Assembly: GCA_017965475.1 (NCBI GenBank)
Contig: JAGCPV010000175.1
Location: forward strand, 1 to 51,033
Direction of reading: 5' to 3'
Length of the DNA stretch: 51,033 nucleotides
Source: Prevotella sp.
Lineage (GTDB): Bacteria; Bacteroidota; Bacteroidia; Bacteroidales; Bacteroidaceae
In this document: positions 36,365-46,700 of the stretch, one piece after another
How positions within the stretch are numbered: the first letter of the stretch is position 1
Layout of the letters: every line of letters starts with the position of its first letter
Position numbers and translations under genes: made by a program
The notes under the pieces: generated by a model
Databases searched by the model: none
Told to the model about the DNA's origin: nothing
What the model saw: only the letters and a program-made list of their open reading frames with translations

Positions 36365-38599
36365 CTACCTATTATAACTAAACTTATACCAACTAATTAA
36401 GTTACTGGATGAATTGCCTATCATTGCTTCAAAATCACCTGGTTCTACTGTCCATTCACCTGTCTGGTCATCGTAAAAACTCAGGGCTGACTGATCGATG
36501 GTCAGCGATACCTGTTGGGTCTCTCCCGGCTGGAGATACACCTTACCGAAGGCTTTCAGTTCCTTCACAGGACGGCTCACAGAAGACTGCTTGTCGCTGA
36601 TATACAACTGGACGGTCTCACTGCCGGCATACTTGCCTGTATTCGTTACATCAACCGTAAAGGTGATCTTGTCGTCAGCGGTAAGCGAAGTCTTGTCGGC
36701 TGTCAGCTGACCGATCTTAAACGTGGTGTAGCTCAGGCCATGTCCGAAGGCAAAGAGGGGTTGGATATCCTGTTTGTCTGTCCAACGATAGCCCACAAAG
36801 ATATCCTCCTTGTATTCCTCATCGATAATCTTATAGTCATCGCGCCATGTACCAGGGAAGGCACCAAGGGCGTGAGCCCCACAGTCTTCGAGACGCTGAT
36901 ACCAGGTGAAGGGCAGTTTTCCTGACGGATTCACATCGCCACAGAGTACGGAGGCGAGAGCCTCACCTGCCTCAGAGCCGATAAACCAACCCTGAAGGAT
37001 GGCAGGAACCTGTTTGACCCAAGGCATAGCCACGGCATTACCCGAGATATTGACATAGACGAGGTTCTTATTCACCTTGGCAAGGGCATCGACCAGTTGG
37101 TCTTGTCCATAAGGCAGTCCGTACTGTTGACGGTCATGTCCCTCACAGTCCTGGAAGTTGCTCTTGTTCAGACCGCCGAACACGATTACATAATCAGCAC
37201 CCTTGGCCTTCTCGACAGCTTCTTTCAGCAGTTCTTCAGCACTACGGCTCTCTGCGATACTACGACCGACCGTCACGCCGTTATAGCTCTGAACGGTATC
37301 ACCAACATAGCCACGGGCGTAATCACATTGGACATTAAACTTTGAACATTGCTCACTCAGGCCGTCGAGAGGGAGGATTTCCCTCTGGACCTTCAGCGAC
37401 GAGGAACCACCGCCTACCGTCATCATCTTGATGGCGTTCTCACCGACCACAAGGATACGCTTGGCCTTGGAGAGATCGAGCGGCAACAGGTGGCGCTCGT
37501 TCTTCAACAGCACGATACCCTCCTGCGCAATCTTAAGGGCAGCATCGTAATGACTCTCTGAGCAGAGGAAACCATAGGGCTTCTGACGTTTCATCGTGGT
37601 ACGATAGAACAAGCGCAGCACACGGCGCACCTTTTCGTCAAGTTCCTTCGTGGAGTACTTACCCTCCTCGATCAGACGCTTATAGGGCAAAGCCAGGCAG
37701 TAACTATCATAGGCATTGGTGGCGCCCATCGTGAGTCCGTCTGTCCATGTGCCGAACTCCATGTCGAGACCATTGGTAATCGCCTCTTCGGTGTCATGAC
37801 AGCCGCCCCAGTCGGAAACGACGACACCGTCGTACTTCCAGTCTTGCTTCAGGATCTGGTTCAACAGGATCTTATTGTGACAATTGTGTTGGTTCTTATA
37901 GAGGTTATAGGCGCCCATGATACCCCAGGTACCAGCTTCCATGACAGCCGCCTTGAAGGCTGGCAGATAGATCTCGTGGAGGGCCCGGTCACTGACGATG
38001 ACATTCACCTGATGACGATACTCCTCGTCGTTGTTGAGGGCATAATGCTTCACACACGCTGCCACACCTTTCGACTGGAGCCCTTGGATATAAGGAACCA
38101 CCATGCGCGAAGCCAGATAGGGATCCTCACCCATATACTCGAAGTTACGGCCTCCTAGTGGGGTACGGTTGATGTTGACGCCAGGTCCCAGTATCATGCC
38201 CTTTCCACGATAGAGGGCCTCTTCGCCCAGGCTCTCGCCATAAAGACGGGCCATCTGCGGATTCCAGGTGGCAGCCAAACAGGTCAGGGCGGGGAAAGCC
38301 ACACAGGAGTCGTTCGACTGTCCTGCCTGTTCCCACTCGTCCCACAGCACATCCGGACGAACACCATGAGGACCGTCATCCGTCCAGAAGTCGGGGAATC
38401 CCAAGCGCTTCACACCAGGACTAGAGAACTTAGACTGGGCATGGATCACGGCGATCTTCTCGTCGAGGGTCATGCGTCCAAGCGCGTCGTCGATACGTTG
38501 CTCGATGGGCTTCGACTCGTCGAGATAGACGGGCAGACCCTGGGCCTGCATGTTGGCAGAAGCACTTAACAGGATTGCTGACATAACTAGATCTTTCAT
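36365..38599 (-). CDS. bglX: GH3 beta-glucosidase (BglX-like)
   Basis: This 744-residue secreted enzyme hydrolyses beta-linked gluco-oligosaccharides. A short signal peptide ends near MQAQG. The (beta/alpha)8 domain contains IEQRIDDALGRMTLDEKI and GKGMILGPGVNINRTPLGGRNFEYMGEDP-type motifs, with nucleophile D263 in VVSDWGGCHD. The alpha/beta sandwich domain and a C-terminal fibronectin-III-like domain (TVDVTNTGKYAGSETVQLY) complete the family. Near residue 420 the sequence SEQCSKFNVQ, just before CDYARG, is encoded by a 7-bp tandem repeat (37324-37351). It is the last gene of the SusC/D operon, 22 bases after GH16. Confidence 0.93.
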   Translation of the reverse strand: MKDLVMSAILLSASANMQAQGLPVYLDESKPIEQRIDDALGRMTLDEKIAVIHAQSKFSSPGVKRLGFPDFWTDDGPHGVRPDVLWDEWEQAGQSNDSCVAFPALTCLAATWNPQMARLYGESLGEEALYRGKGMILGPGVNINRTPLGGRNFEYMGEDPYLASRMVVPYIQGLQSKGVAACVKHYALNNDEEYRHQVNVIVSDRALHEIYLPAFKAAVMEAGTWGIMGAYNLYKNQHNCHNKILLNQILKQDWKYDGVVVSDWGGCHDTEEAITNGLDMEFGTWTDGLTMGATNAYDSYCLALPYKRLIEEGKYSTKELDEKVRRVLRLFYRTTMKRQKPYGFLCSESHYDAALKIAQEGIVLLKNERHLLPLDLSKAKRILVVGENAIKMMTVGGGSSSLKVQREILPLDGLSEQCSKFNVQCDYARGYVGDTVQSYNGVTVGRSIAESRSAEELLKEAVEKAKGADYVIVFGGLNKSNFQDCEGHDRQQYGLPYGQDQLVDALAKVNKNLVYVNISGNAVAMPWVKQVPAILQGWFIGSEAGEALASVLCGDVNPSGKLPFTWYQRLEDCGAHALGAFPGTWRDDYKIIDEEYKEDIFVGYRWTDKQDIQPLFAFGHGLSYTTFKIGQLTADKTSLTADDKITFTVDVTNTGKYAGSETVQLYISDKQSSVSRPVKELKAFGKVYLQPGETQQVSLTIDQSALSFYDDQTGEWTVEPGDFEAMIGNSSSNLISWYKFSYNR
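37324..37351. repeat. 7-bp tandem repeat inside the GH3 coding sequence
   Basis: On the plus strand CACATTG, GACATTA, AACTTTG, AACATTG: four 7-bp units read on the minus strand as the KFNVQ segment of the enzyme. The reading frame is kept. Confidence 0.75.
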
Positions 38600-38621
38600 T
38601 GTCTAATGATTTTATGATGCT

Positions 38622-39725
38622 TTATTTCTTCTGGAACACACGGATGTAATCCACCTCCATGGTGACAGGAAGAGCACTCTCGTCAACACCCTGTTGACCG
38701 CCCCAGTCACCACCCCAGGCGAGGTTGAAGATGACATAGAAGGGATCGTCATAGGGCCAGTCGTCGCGACCCAGGCCCCGGTTGTCGTAAGAGAGCTGCT
38801 TCTTACCATCGACGAAGGTGGTGATATTCTGTGCCGTCCACTCGATGGCATAGGTATGGAACTCACCCTCAGCACCCTTGCAGTACATCTCGTGGGTCAC
38901 CTGCGTACCATTGCTGTGAACGTGAGCATTAGCGTGGAGACTGGATGACACGTAGTCGGGATGATAGCCCACCTCTTCCATGATGTCTATCTCACCATCG
39001 GCAGGCCATGAACGGAAGTTCACTGGCATCATCCAGAAGGCAGGCCATGTGCCCTTACCCTTCGGCAGTTTGATGCTCGCCTCAATGTAGCCATACTTCC
39101 AACCTTCCTTCACCTTCGCATAGACACGTCCAGAATAGATCTTTCCATCTTCCTTGAAACAATGGATCTGGAGCTTACCATCCATGATCTCCGTGACATA
39201 ACGGCCCTTCGGGGTCGTATGGTTCACATAGTTCTGCAGTTCGTGGTTCACCCAGCCGCTGCCCTGCACCTCGTGCGTCCAGTCAGCCTTGTTCAGTTCG
39301 GTTCCTTCGTTGAACTCATCGTGCCAGACGAGACTATATCCGTCGGGGGCATCATAGGCAGCCTGCTCTGCGGCCGCCTGGGAAACTGTGATATTCTTGC
39401 GGGCAGTACCAGACATGACGGTGACAGCGCCAGTGCGGGCCTCAGCCACAGGATTAGCAGGAACCGTGATGGTGATCATACCCGCCTGGGCTGCCGTATT
39501 TTCTGCCTTGGCAGTGAAGAACACGTCGCTCATGGCGACACCCCACTCCTTCCATGTGGTCGTGACATTGACGGTATAAGTCCCGCCCTCTGCAGGAACT
39601 TCCACGAACTCTGGTGACACAGAGAGGTTAACCGTTCCGTCCTGATGGTCGTCCCCACTCCCACCGCAGCCCCAAAGGGCTACGGCAAGTGTGAACATTA
39701 TACTGTTAAGCATGAATCGTCTCAT
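38622..39725 (-). CDS. GH16 endo-beta-1,3-glucanase (laminarinase-like) lipoprotein
   Basis: This 367-residue protein has lipobox LWGC (Cys20) and is probably surface-exposed. Residues 32-116 are a BACON-like Ig domain (FVEVPAEGGTYTVNVTTTWKEW ... ITVSQAA). The GH16 jelly roll from about 128 (YSLVWHDEFNEG) contains the catalytic motif GEIDIMEEVG, with nucleophile E245, D247 and acid/base E250. The inserted methionine of the E-x-D-x-x-E form is typical of laminarinases and related beta-glucanases. It would cut beta-1,3-glucan at the surface for import by SusC/D. It directly abuts the upstream binding-protein gene. Confidence 0.93.
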   Translation of the reverse strand: MRRFMLNSIMFTLAVALWGCGGSGDDHQDGTVNLSVSPEFVEVPAEGGTYTVNVTTTWKEWGVAMSDVFFTAKAENTAAQAGMITITVPANPVAEARTGAVTVMSGTARKNITVSQAAAEQAAYDAPDGYSLVWHDEFNEGTELNKADWTHEVQGSGWVNHELQNYVNHTTPKGRYVTEIMDGKLQIHCFKEDGKIYSGRVYAKVKEGWKYGYIEASIKLPKGKGTWPAFWMMPVNFRSWPADGEIDIMEEVGYHPDYVSSSLHANAHVHSNGTQVTHEMYCKGAEGEFHTYAIEWTAQNITTFVDGKKQLSYDNRGLGRDDWPYDDPFYVIFNLAWGGDWGGQQGVDESALPVTMEVDYIRVFQKK

Positions 39726-42179
39726 TTATCTATGCTCTCTGAAGATGATCTGGCTGATCTTCACGCTGGTGCCGCCAGGAGAACCTCCGAAGTCGAGGAA
39801 GAAGCGGATAGCCTCAGCATCGGCACCTTCCTTCAGGGCCACGTCAGACCATGTAAAGGTTAAAGGCTCTCCACCAATCACAACATTACGCTCCTCGACA
39901 AACCAGTTCGTATCACCGGCATCCGTCAACTTCATGGTGACCAGTGGACAATCATCATCCGTTTCAATAGTAAACTGGAAGTCGTAAGTCTTCGCAGCAC
40001 TGGCCGTCAGTTTCGTATCGATGTGGAACTGGCTCTGCCACTGCAGCTTGCCATTGTCAGCAGGCAACGTGATGGCGTAGGTATCACCTGAGTGAGTAGC
40101 CTCTGTAAACTCGATGGAATGCCAGTCATCACCGGCAGCGAAGTAGTAGCCGAGTTCATAGGCAGAATTATCGTCGATGGCCTTCCAGAGGTTATCGGCA
40201 TCGGTGTAATTCATGGGGCTCGTTTCACTGCCGCCACCATCGCCACTGCCATCAGCCTCTTCGAAGTAGATCTTACTGATCTTCACATTAGCACCACCAG
40301 GGCTACCGCCGAAGTCGAAGAACAGACGGATCGCCTCAGCATCGGTACCTTCTTTCAAGGTCACACCCTCACGCTTCAGGATGAAGGGTTCACCACCGGC
40401 TACATCGTTGCGCTCCTCGATGAAGAAGTTGGTATCACCTGCATCAGTGAGTTTGAAGGTCACTTGTGGCAGATCCTGATCCGACTCCATAATCATATAG
40501 AAGTTGTACTTCTTCTCAGCACTGGCTGTCAACTTGGTATCGATATGGAACTGTCCCTGCCACTGATTTGAACCGAGGTCGGCGGGCAACGTGAGCTCAT
40601 AGGTATCACCGTTATGGGTCACCTCCGTGTAGTCGATAGCGTGCCAGTCGTCGCCAGCAGCGAAATAGTAGCCGAATTCATCGAACATCGAACCGTCATC
40701 CACAGCCTTCCAGAGGTTGGAAGCAGAGTCGTAGTTCCAGTCGAACTTGTCATTGCCACCTTCACCACCTTGACCACCACCTTCATCGGGCTGGCCGGCA
40801 CCGTCATCGTAGGCATGATCCTTCAGTACCATATCCGTGATCTCAACCACGGTTCCTGCCTGACAGCCACCGAAGTCGAATACCAGGTGCATGGAGGCAA
40901 TATCCTTACCTTCCATATTGCTCTTCACGAGCAGATATTCTGTCTCTGCCTCCAGAGGGATCACCTCGTCGAAGTAGAAGTTCGTATCGTCAGTAGCATC
41001 CGTCAGTTTCACGGTAGCGCTGTTCAGATCCTGGTTGGCCTTCAGTTTGATGGAGAAGTCGTAGTTCGTACCAGCCTGTGTGGATACACCACCGAGGTTC
41101 TGCAGCTGGAACTGTGCCTGCCAACGCTGGTTAGACTCGTAAGGCAGTGTCACCACGAACTTCTTGTTGCTCTCGGTCTCGTAGGTGATATCCTCTGCGT
41201 TATAGCCTTCCCAGCCGTCGCCATGGGCATAGTAGCGGAAGATATCCCAGGTAGCATCGCGCAGCATGTTACCATCGCTCTCGAACTTATAGCCCTTGAA
41301 GGCTACAGGCGTATCGTCCTCCTTACTGGTGAGCATGAAGCGCCAGGTGATACCGTCGCCCTCATAGAGCAGCACCATCTCAGAGTTCGTCAGCTTCAGC
41401 ACCGTAAACACGGGGTTAGCGAACTGAGCATCACTGGAGATATAGGGGAACTGTGTGTTGGCCGAGAGGATCAGAAGCATCTTATCACCATCCATGTCGA
41501 ACCAATAGTTTGCGGTTTGCGACTCCACGTTGGCCATGAAATCCTGACCATCATTCGTATTGTACTCGGGGAAGATCGAGCAGCCCGTATTGACATACAT
41601 CGTGCCACCCTCACCTGGATCATAGCTGTAATCACCAGCATCAGAGAAAGTGATGCGGTCGTCATAGACACCCCAGTCTGCCTTATCCTCAGGCTGGGCG
41701 CACCACCAGTTGGAACCGTCAGTACCAGACTCACCACAACCCATGTGACCTACCTCCGTATGATTGATACGCCAGGTACGTGCGATACGGGTATAATAAG
41801 GTGTGTAATCCACCTGAGAGTTCTCAAACGTGAAGGTCTTACTGATGCTGCTCTGGCTGAAACCGTTACGGTTGCCGAGGCGCAACTCCACATCATAGGT
41901 GCCTGCCTTGGCGTTGGCCCAGTTCATGGGATCCAGGGTAGAGAATACCTCACCGTTGATTCTCCAGACGGCATAGGTCTGTTTCGGCATGTTGGCCACC
42001 GTGAAGGTAGCCTGGTTCACAGACTGATCAATGGTCATGTTAATATCAACCCCCGATACTGTGGGAAGACCATTCTGGTCAGGTCCGTCGAACGACTCTG
42101 GCGAGCAGGCTGTCAGCGCTGCTGTGGCACAGCAGCATACCAGACCTGCACGGAATAATTTATATATCTTGGTAATCAT
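39726..42179 (-). CDS. Surface glycan-binding lipoprotein with three tandem CBM4-like modules
   Basis: This 817-residue lipoprotein has lipobox ALTAC (Cys25). A lipocalin-like N-terminal part (ARTWRINHTEVGHMGCGESG) is followed by three similar beta-sandwich modules, about residues 300-460, 485-650 and 660-817. Each has an FGYYFAAGDDW-like start, LPADxGxxQWQxQFHI, KLTDAGDTNFF and a closing FDFGGSPGGxxVKIS, as in CBM4/CBM9-type modules of laminarin loci. Gly-rich linkers (DEGGGQGGEGG, GSGDGGG) separate them. Modules 2 and 3 are close duplicates at DNA level; module 1 is diverged. Position after susD marks it as the SusE-like binding protein. No catalytic motif. Confidence 0.88.
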   Translation of the reverse strand: MITKIYKLFRAGLVCCCATAALTACSPESFDGPDQNGLPTVSGVDINMTIDQSVNQATFTVANMPKQTYAVWRINGEVFSTLDPMNWANAKAGTYDVELRLGNRNGFSQSSISKTFTFENSQVDYTPYYTRIARTWRINHTEVGHMGCGESGTDGSNWWCAQPEDKADWGVYDDRITFSDAGDYSYDPGEGGTMYVNTGCSIFPEYNTNDGQDFMANVESQTANYWFDMDGDKMLLILSANTQFPYISSDAQFANPVFTVLKLTNSEMVLLYEGDGITWRFMLTSKEDDTPVAFKGYKFESDGNMLRDATWDIFRYYAHGDGWEGYNAEDITYETESNKKFVVTLPYESNQRWQAQFQLQNLGGVSTQAGTNYDFSIKLKANQDLNSATVKLTDATDDTNFYFDEVIPLEAETEYLLVKSNMEGKDIASMHLVFDFGGCQAGTVVEITDMVLKDHAYDDGAGQPDEGGGQGGEGGNDKFDWNYDSASNLWKAVDDGSMFDEFGYYFAAGDDWHAIDYTEVTHNGDTYELTLPADLGSNQWQGQFHIDTKLTASAEKKYNFYMIMESDQDLPQVTFKLTDAGDTNFFIEERNDVAGGEPFILKREGVTLKEGTDAEAIRLFFDFGGSPGGANVKISKIYFEEADGSGDGGGSETSPMNYTDADNLWKAIDDNSAYELGYYFAAGDDWHSIEFTEATHSGDTYAITLPADNGKLQWQSQFHIDTKLTASAAKTYDFQFTIETDDDCPLVTMKLTDAGDTNWFVEERNVVIGGEPLTFTWSDVALKEGADAEAIRFFLDFGGSPGGTSVKISQIIFREHR

Positions 42180-42209
42180 AACTCTTAATGCTTAATTCTT
42201 AACTCTTAA
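42180..42209. repeat. 7-bp tandem repeat before the binding-protein gene
   Basis: Minus strand units TTAAGAG, TTAAGAA, TTAAGCA, TTAAGAG and then TT-ATG. It fills the whole spacer after susD and replaces any obvious ribosome-binding site. Confidence 0.85.
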
Positions 42210-43754
42210 TTAATAGCTTCCATTCTGCTTGAGGGTACCCTGGGCAGCGTCGATGTTATCCTGCGGGATAGGCAGATAACGGACATCCTCAGACCAGCCC
42301 TTTGTGCGATAGCCACCACTGTCGTTGGCAGGTGTCAGCACAGAGGCAGCCTTGCCTGTACGGACGAGGTCGAAGTAGCGCTTGCCCTCACCCATGAACT
42401 CATGACGACGCTCGTTGAGAATCACATCCTCATCCACACCATTGACAGCAGCCAGACCGGCACGTGCACGAACCTCGTTCACATACTTGGCAGCATCAGA
42501 GACACTACCACCAGTCTTCAACAGCAGCTCAGCAGCGTTGAGCAGAGTCTCAGCATAACGATAGACGCGGAGGTTGTTGTTGAAGCCGAGGTCGGCGTCA
42601 GCCTTCTGGTCCTTGTTATTGCTCTTGCGGCACATATACTTATAGAGGCAGTAGCCAGTAGCCATCCAACCCGGATCCTTACTGGTTCCATGGGCAAGCA
42701 AATCGAAGGCAGAGAACTCCTTGCGGAGATCACCTTCCTCGAAGCTGGCCACAGAGTGCAGGGGAATGGCACTGAAGCCCCATCCGGCATCCACATCTTC
42801 GTAAGGATCGCCGGGATTAGCCTCGAAGCCACGTGGACCATGCAGACGGGGGAAGACGGCACCACCAGCAGCGAGATTGTTACCCCAGCCACGGACGGAG
42901 TTGTCATCAAAGTAATTGATCTCCCAAATCGACTCGGCATTCCACTCGCTGAACTCCTCCCAGATATCCTGGTAGTTAGTTGTCAGCTGGTAACGGCCGC
43001 TGCTGATCAGTTCCTGCATATAGGCAAGAGCCTTGCCATAACGGCTGTTGTCGTTCTGGATCATCACCATCTCAGCATAGATCATATAAGCCAGAGGCTT
43101 CGTCACGTGTCCCTTTGCCTCAGAAGGATAATCGTCCTTCAGTTTACCACCAGCGATGATATCCTCCAGTTCGGCAATCACCTTGGCATAGACCTCATCG
43201 GCAGTACTCTGCTCATAGATATAGGGAGTTTCCAGATTCTCAAAGTAGCAAGGCACGTTGCCATAGAACTTCCAGAGCTGGAGGTAGTAGAACACACGAA
43301 GCAGACGGGCCTGTGCCTCGTAGTCGGCACGCTCGGCTGCGGTGATGTTACCAGCCTGTTCCACCCAATCACAATATTTCAGGACATCGTTAGAGCGCTT
43401 CACACCGCTATAGCTGTCACTCCATACACCAGTCAGACAGACCACCGGGGTACAGGAGTAGTTGAACATCAGCTGCAGCATCGGCTGGTCGGTGTTACTA
43501 CCGCCATTGGGGTACATATCATCGCTCATGAACTCAGAGATGAAGTTCAGGGCATTGTACTGGTAGGTAGAACCGTAGTCATACCAGTGCAGGGGAGCAT
43601 ATGCGGCTACCAGAGCCTCGTCAAGCGAAGACTTGGTCGTATAGTATTCCTCGATGAAGGTGTCGGTAGGACTGGTCACCTCCAGGAAACTGTCTTGACA
43701 GCTGGTCAGAGCCAAGGCTGTAAGCATTCCGAATAATATCTTGTTTGTTTTCAT
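42210..43754 (-). CDS. susD: SusD/RagB-family nutrient-binding outer-membrane lipoprotein
   Basis: This 514-residue protein has lipobox ALTSC (Cys19). It starts with the usual FLEVTSPTDTFIEEYY, has helical TPR-like regions (ADYEAQARLLRVFYYLQLWKFYGNVP) and the C-terminal NERRHEFMGEGKRYFDLVRTG that marks the family. It forms the lid over the paired SusC transporter and binds the polysaccharide. It lies 35 bases after susC, in a spacer of 7-bp repeats. The substrate is inferred from neighbours to be a beta-1,3-glucan. Confidence 0.96.
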   Translation of the reverse strand: MKTNKILFGMLTALALTSCQDSFLEVTSPTDTFIEEYYTTKSSLDEALVAAYAPLHWYDYGSTYQYNALNFISEFMSDDMYPNGGSNTDQPMLQLMFNYSCTPVVCLTGVWSDSYSGVKRSNDVLKYCDWVEQAGNITAAERADYEAQARLLRVFYYLQLWKFYGNVPCYFENLETPYIYEQSTADEVYAKVIAELEDIIAGGKLKDDYPSEAKGHVTKPLAYMIYAEMVMIQNDNSRYGKALAYMQELISSGRYQLTTNYQDIWEEFSEWNAESIWEINYFDDNSVRGWGNNLAAGGAVFPRLHGPRGFEANPGDPYEDVDAGWGFSAIPLHSVASFEEGDLRKEFSAFDLLAHGTSKDPGWMATGYCLYKYMCRKSNNKDQKADADLGFNNNLRVYRYAETLLNAAELLLKTGGSVSDAAKYVNEVRARAGLAAVNGVDEDVILNERRHEFMGEGKRYFDLVRTGKAASVLTPANDSGGYRTKGWSEDVRYLPIPQDNIDAAQGTLKQNGSY

Positions 43755-43787
43755 AACTCTTAATTCTTAATACTTAACTCTTAATTA
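43755..43787. repeat. 7-bp tandem repeat before susD
   Basis: Minus strand units TTAAGAG, TTAAGTA, TTAAGAA, TTAAGAG, TT-ATG: almost the same tract as the one before the binding-protein gene. Confidence 0.85.
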
Positions 43788-43789
43788 TC

Positions 43790-46700
43790 TTAGAAAGTGA
43801 GGTTAAATCCTACGCGCAACACACGCGGCTGGGGATAGACACCAAAATCGACACCATTGGATGCATCGGAACCAGAAGAGATTTCAGGATCATAACCCCA
43901 ATATTTGGTGAAGGTCAACAGGTTCTCGGCTGCCACATAAAGGCGCAGACGGCTGATGAAAGCCTTCTTCGTGATAAACTCGGGGATGGTGTAACCCAAC
44001 TCGATGTTCTTCAGACGGACATAGCTGCCATCGTGAACATACAGGTCGGAAGCCTGCCAGTTGGTGGCGTCACCCTGGATATAGATAGGATATTTGTCGG
44101 AAGTGCCCTCACCCGTCCAGCGTCCAAGGAACCAGCTGGGAAGGTTGATGGCTGAAAGATCCTGACGGCGGGTAGCATCAAAGATATCATTACCGTAAGT
44201 ACCCTGCCAGAACATCATGAAGTCGAAACCCTTCCAAGCTGCGTTAAGCGAAGCACCGAAGGTCCAGTCAGGCGTACCCTTACCGATATTCGTACGGTCG
44301 GCATCGTCGATGACACCGTCATCGTTCACATCCACGAAGCGTACGAAACCAGGACGTGCATCGGGCTGGATCAGGTTACCATCCTTGGTATAGGCGTTGA
44401 CCTCATCCCAGTTCTGGAAGATGCCCGCTGTTTTGTAGCCCCAGAAATAAGTGAAGGGCTCACCAGCCTCCGCACGGGAGACGTTACCGAGGTTAGACAC
44501 ATTATCGTACGTCTGGAAACCGGCTGCATTACCAAGTCTGATCAGTTCGTTCTTCAGGTAAGAGGCGTTGGCCTTGATCTGGAACTTGGCATCAGAGACG
44601 TTGAACTTATAGCCGAGTTCGAACTCGACACCGCTGTTCTCCATGTCACCCACGTTACCGATAGGCTTCGACTCACCCACATACGACGGGATGTTCATAT
44701 CCTTCAGCATGCCGTTGGTCTTCTTCTTGAACCAGTCGAAGGTGAAGGTCACCTTGTTGTTCAGGAAGCCGAAATCAATACCGAAGTCGTACTGCTCAGA
44801 CTCCTCCCACTTCAGGTCGGGGTTGGACAGGCCACTGGCCTTCGAGCTGTTCACTTCTTTCTCACCACCAGCCATACCAAAGCCGTAGTTGTTACCACCC
44901 TGAGTCAGCACCGTGTAACGGAAGTCACCGATATTATCGTTACCGTTCTTACCCCAGCTGAAACGCACCTTCAGGTTATTCAGCCAGTCGTTGGTGCGCT
45001 TCATGAACTTCTCGTTCATCACGTTCCATCCGAGAGAGAAAGAGGGGAACGTACCGTATTTATTATTCGAACCGAAGCGGCTTGAACCGTCGCGGCGGAC
45101 CGTTGCCTGCAGCATGTAACGCTCATCGTAGTTGTAGCTCAGACGGGTGAAGAGTGAAGACATCGTGTGCTTCACACCAGGACCTCCCCAACCATTGCGA
45201 TCACCGTCAGCAGCCAGACCCGTAGCGGCGTCAATCCATGGCTTGTTATAGTCCTTCAGGTTATTACGTGAGGCACCGAGCGTCCAACCCGAGTTCTCGA
45301 AGGCACTCTGACCAAGCACGATGTTGAAGGTGTGCTCCTTGATGGTCTTGTCGTACATCAGCACATTCTCCAACTGCCATACCGTACCACGGTCGCTCTC
45401 CATGGAGGCAGAAGAGTAGTTGCGGTGCTTCGTGGGAGAGATCCAATAAGGCACTGCATGACTCTCGTTACCCCAGAACGACATATCGGTGCTGTAGCTG
45501 ACACGATACTTCAGACCGTCCCAGATACCAAGTGTGGCCGAGAAGTTGGTCACGAACTTATGGCTCCAGTAGTGGGTTGCGGGGAGCTGGAACGATGCCA
45601 GCGGGTTAGCCATCTCGTTGAAGCCTGCGCCGGGGATACTCAACAATTGACCGTTGTCGTACATCGGCACATACTCATCAGGATACATGGAAGAATACTC
45701 ATCGATCTGCTGCTGTGCCTCATCACCTGTCACGTAGGGTGCGATCACCGGGGGCAGGGAGAGGGCAGAGCCGAGCTCGTTACCCCACTGTGAGTTCACG
45801 TCCAGACCAGCATTCTTCACACGGGCATAGGAGAGGTTCACCTGCACATCCAGCTTATTCAGCCAGTTACGTTCCTTGGTCACGTCAAATACGTTGAAGT
45901 TGAAATTACCACGCAGCGTCAGACGCTGATAGTTAGAGTGTCCGTAGTTACCGCCTACGATACCCTCCTGATCATAGTAGCCTAAAGAGAAGTAGTAGTT
46001 CACCTTCTCCGAGGCACCGCTCAGTGTCAGCTCATGGTTCTGGACAGGAGCATTGTCGTTGAAGATCAGATCCTGCCAGTCCGTATTGGTAGTTACATTA
46101 TAAGGATCAGCGTAGCGCGGAGCCTGTCCGGCATTCACCAGTCCTTCATTCATCATCACCATATAGCCGGTAGCGTCGAGCACGTCGCGGTGCTTCCAAG
46201 CCGTCTGCCAACCCTGAGAGAAGTTATAGTTCACGGTCATCTTGCCGAGCTTACCCTTCTTGGTGGTCACAAGGATCACACCATTGGCAGCACGGGCACC
46301 GTAGATAGCACCGGAGGCAGCATCTTTCAGCACCTCGATACTCTCGATATCACTCGGGTTGATGTAGTCAAGACCACCCTCGATGGGCATACCGTCCACG
46401 ATATACAATGGGTTACTGTTGTTCACCGATCCTATACCACGTACGCGTATGCGGGCGGCTGCGCCAGGCTGACCTGATGAGGAGGTGACGGTGACACCAG
46501 CTGCCAGACCCTTCAGGGCGTTGTCCATACGGACAGGAGCCGTTCCTGCGAGGTCGTCGGAGCTCACCTTGGCGATAGCCGCCGTCACCACACTCTTTTT
46601 CTGAACACCATAACCGATGACGACAACGTCCTGAAGTGTCTGGGCGTCTTCCTTCATCACGACGGTCATACCGTTACGGGCAATCACCTCCTGAGACGTG

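Noticed and set aside
40614..43736. Long open frames opposite the surface binder and susD (40614-42158, 42402-43736)
   Set aside because: The sense genes have clear lipoboxes and family motifs; the antisense translations do not. Long antisense frames are common where codon bias avoids certain triplets.
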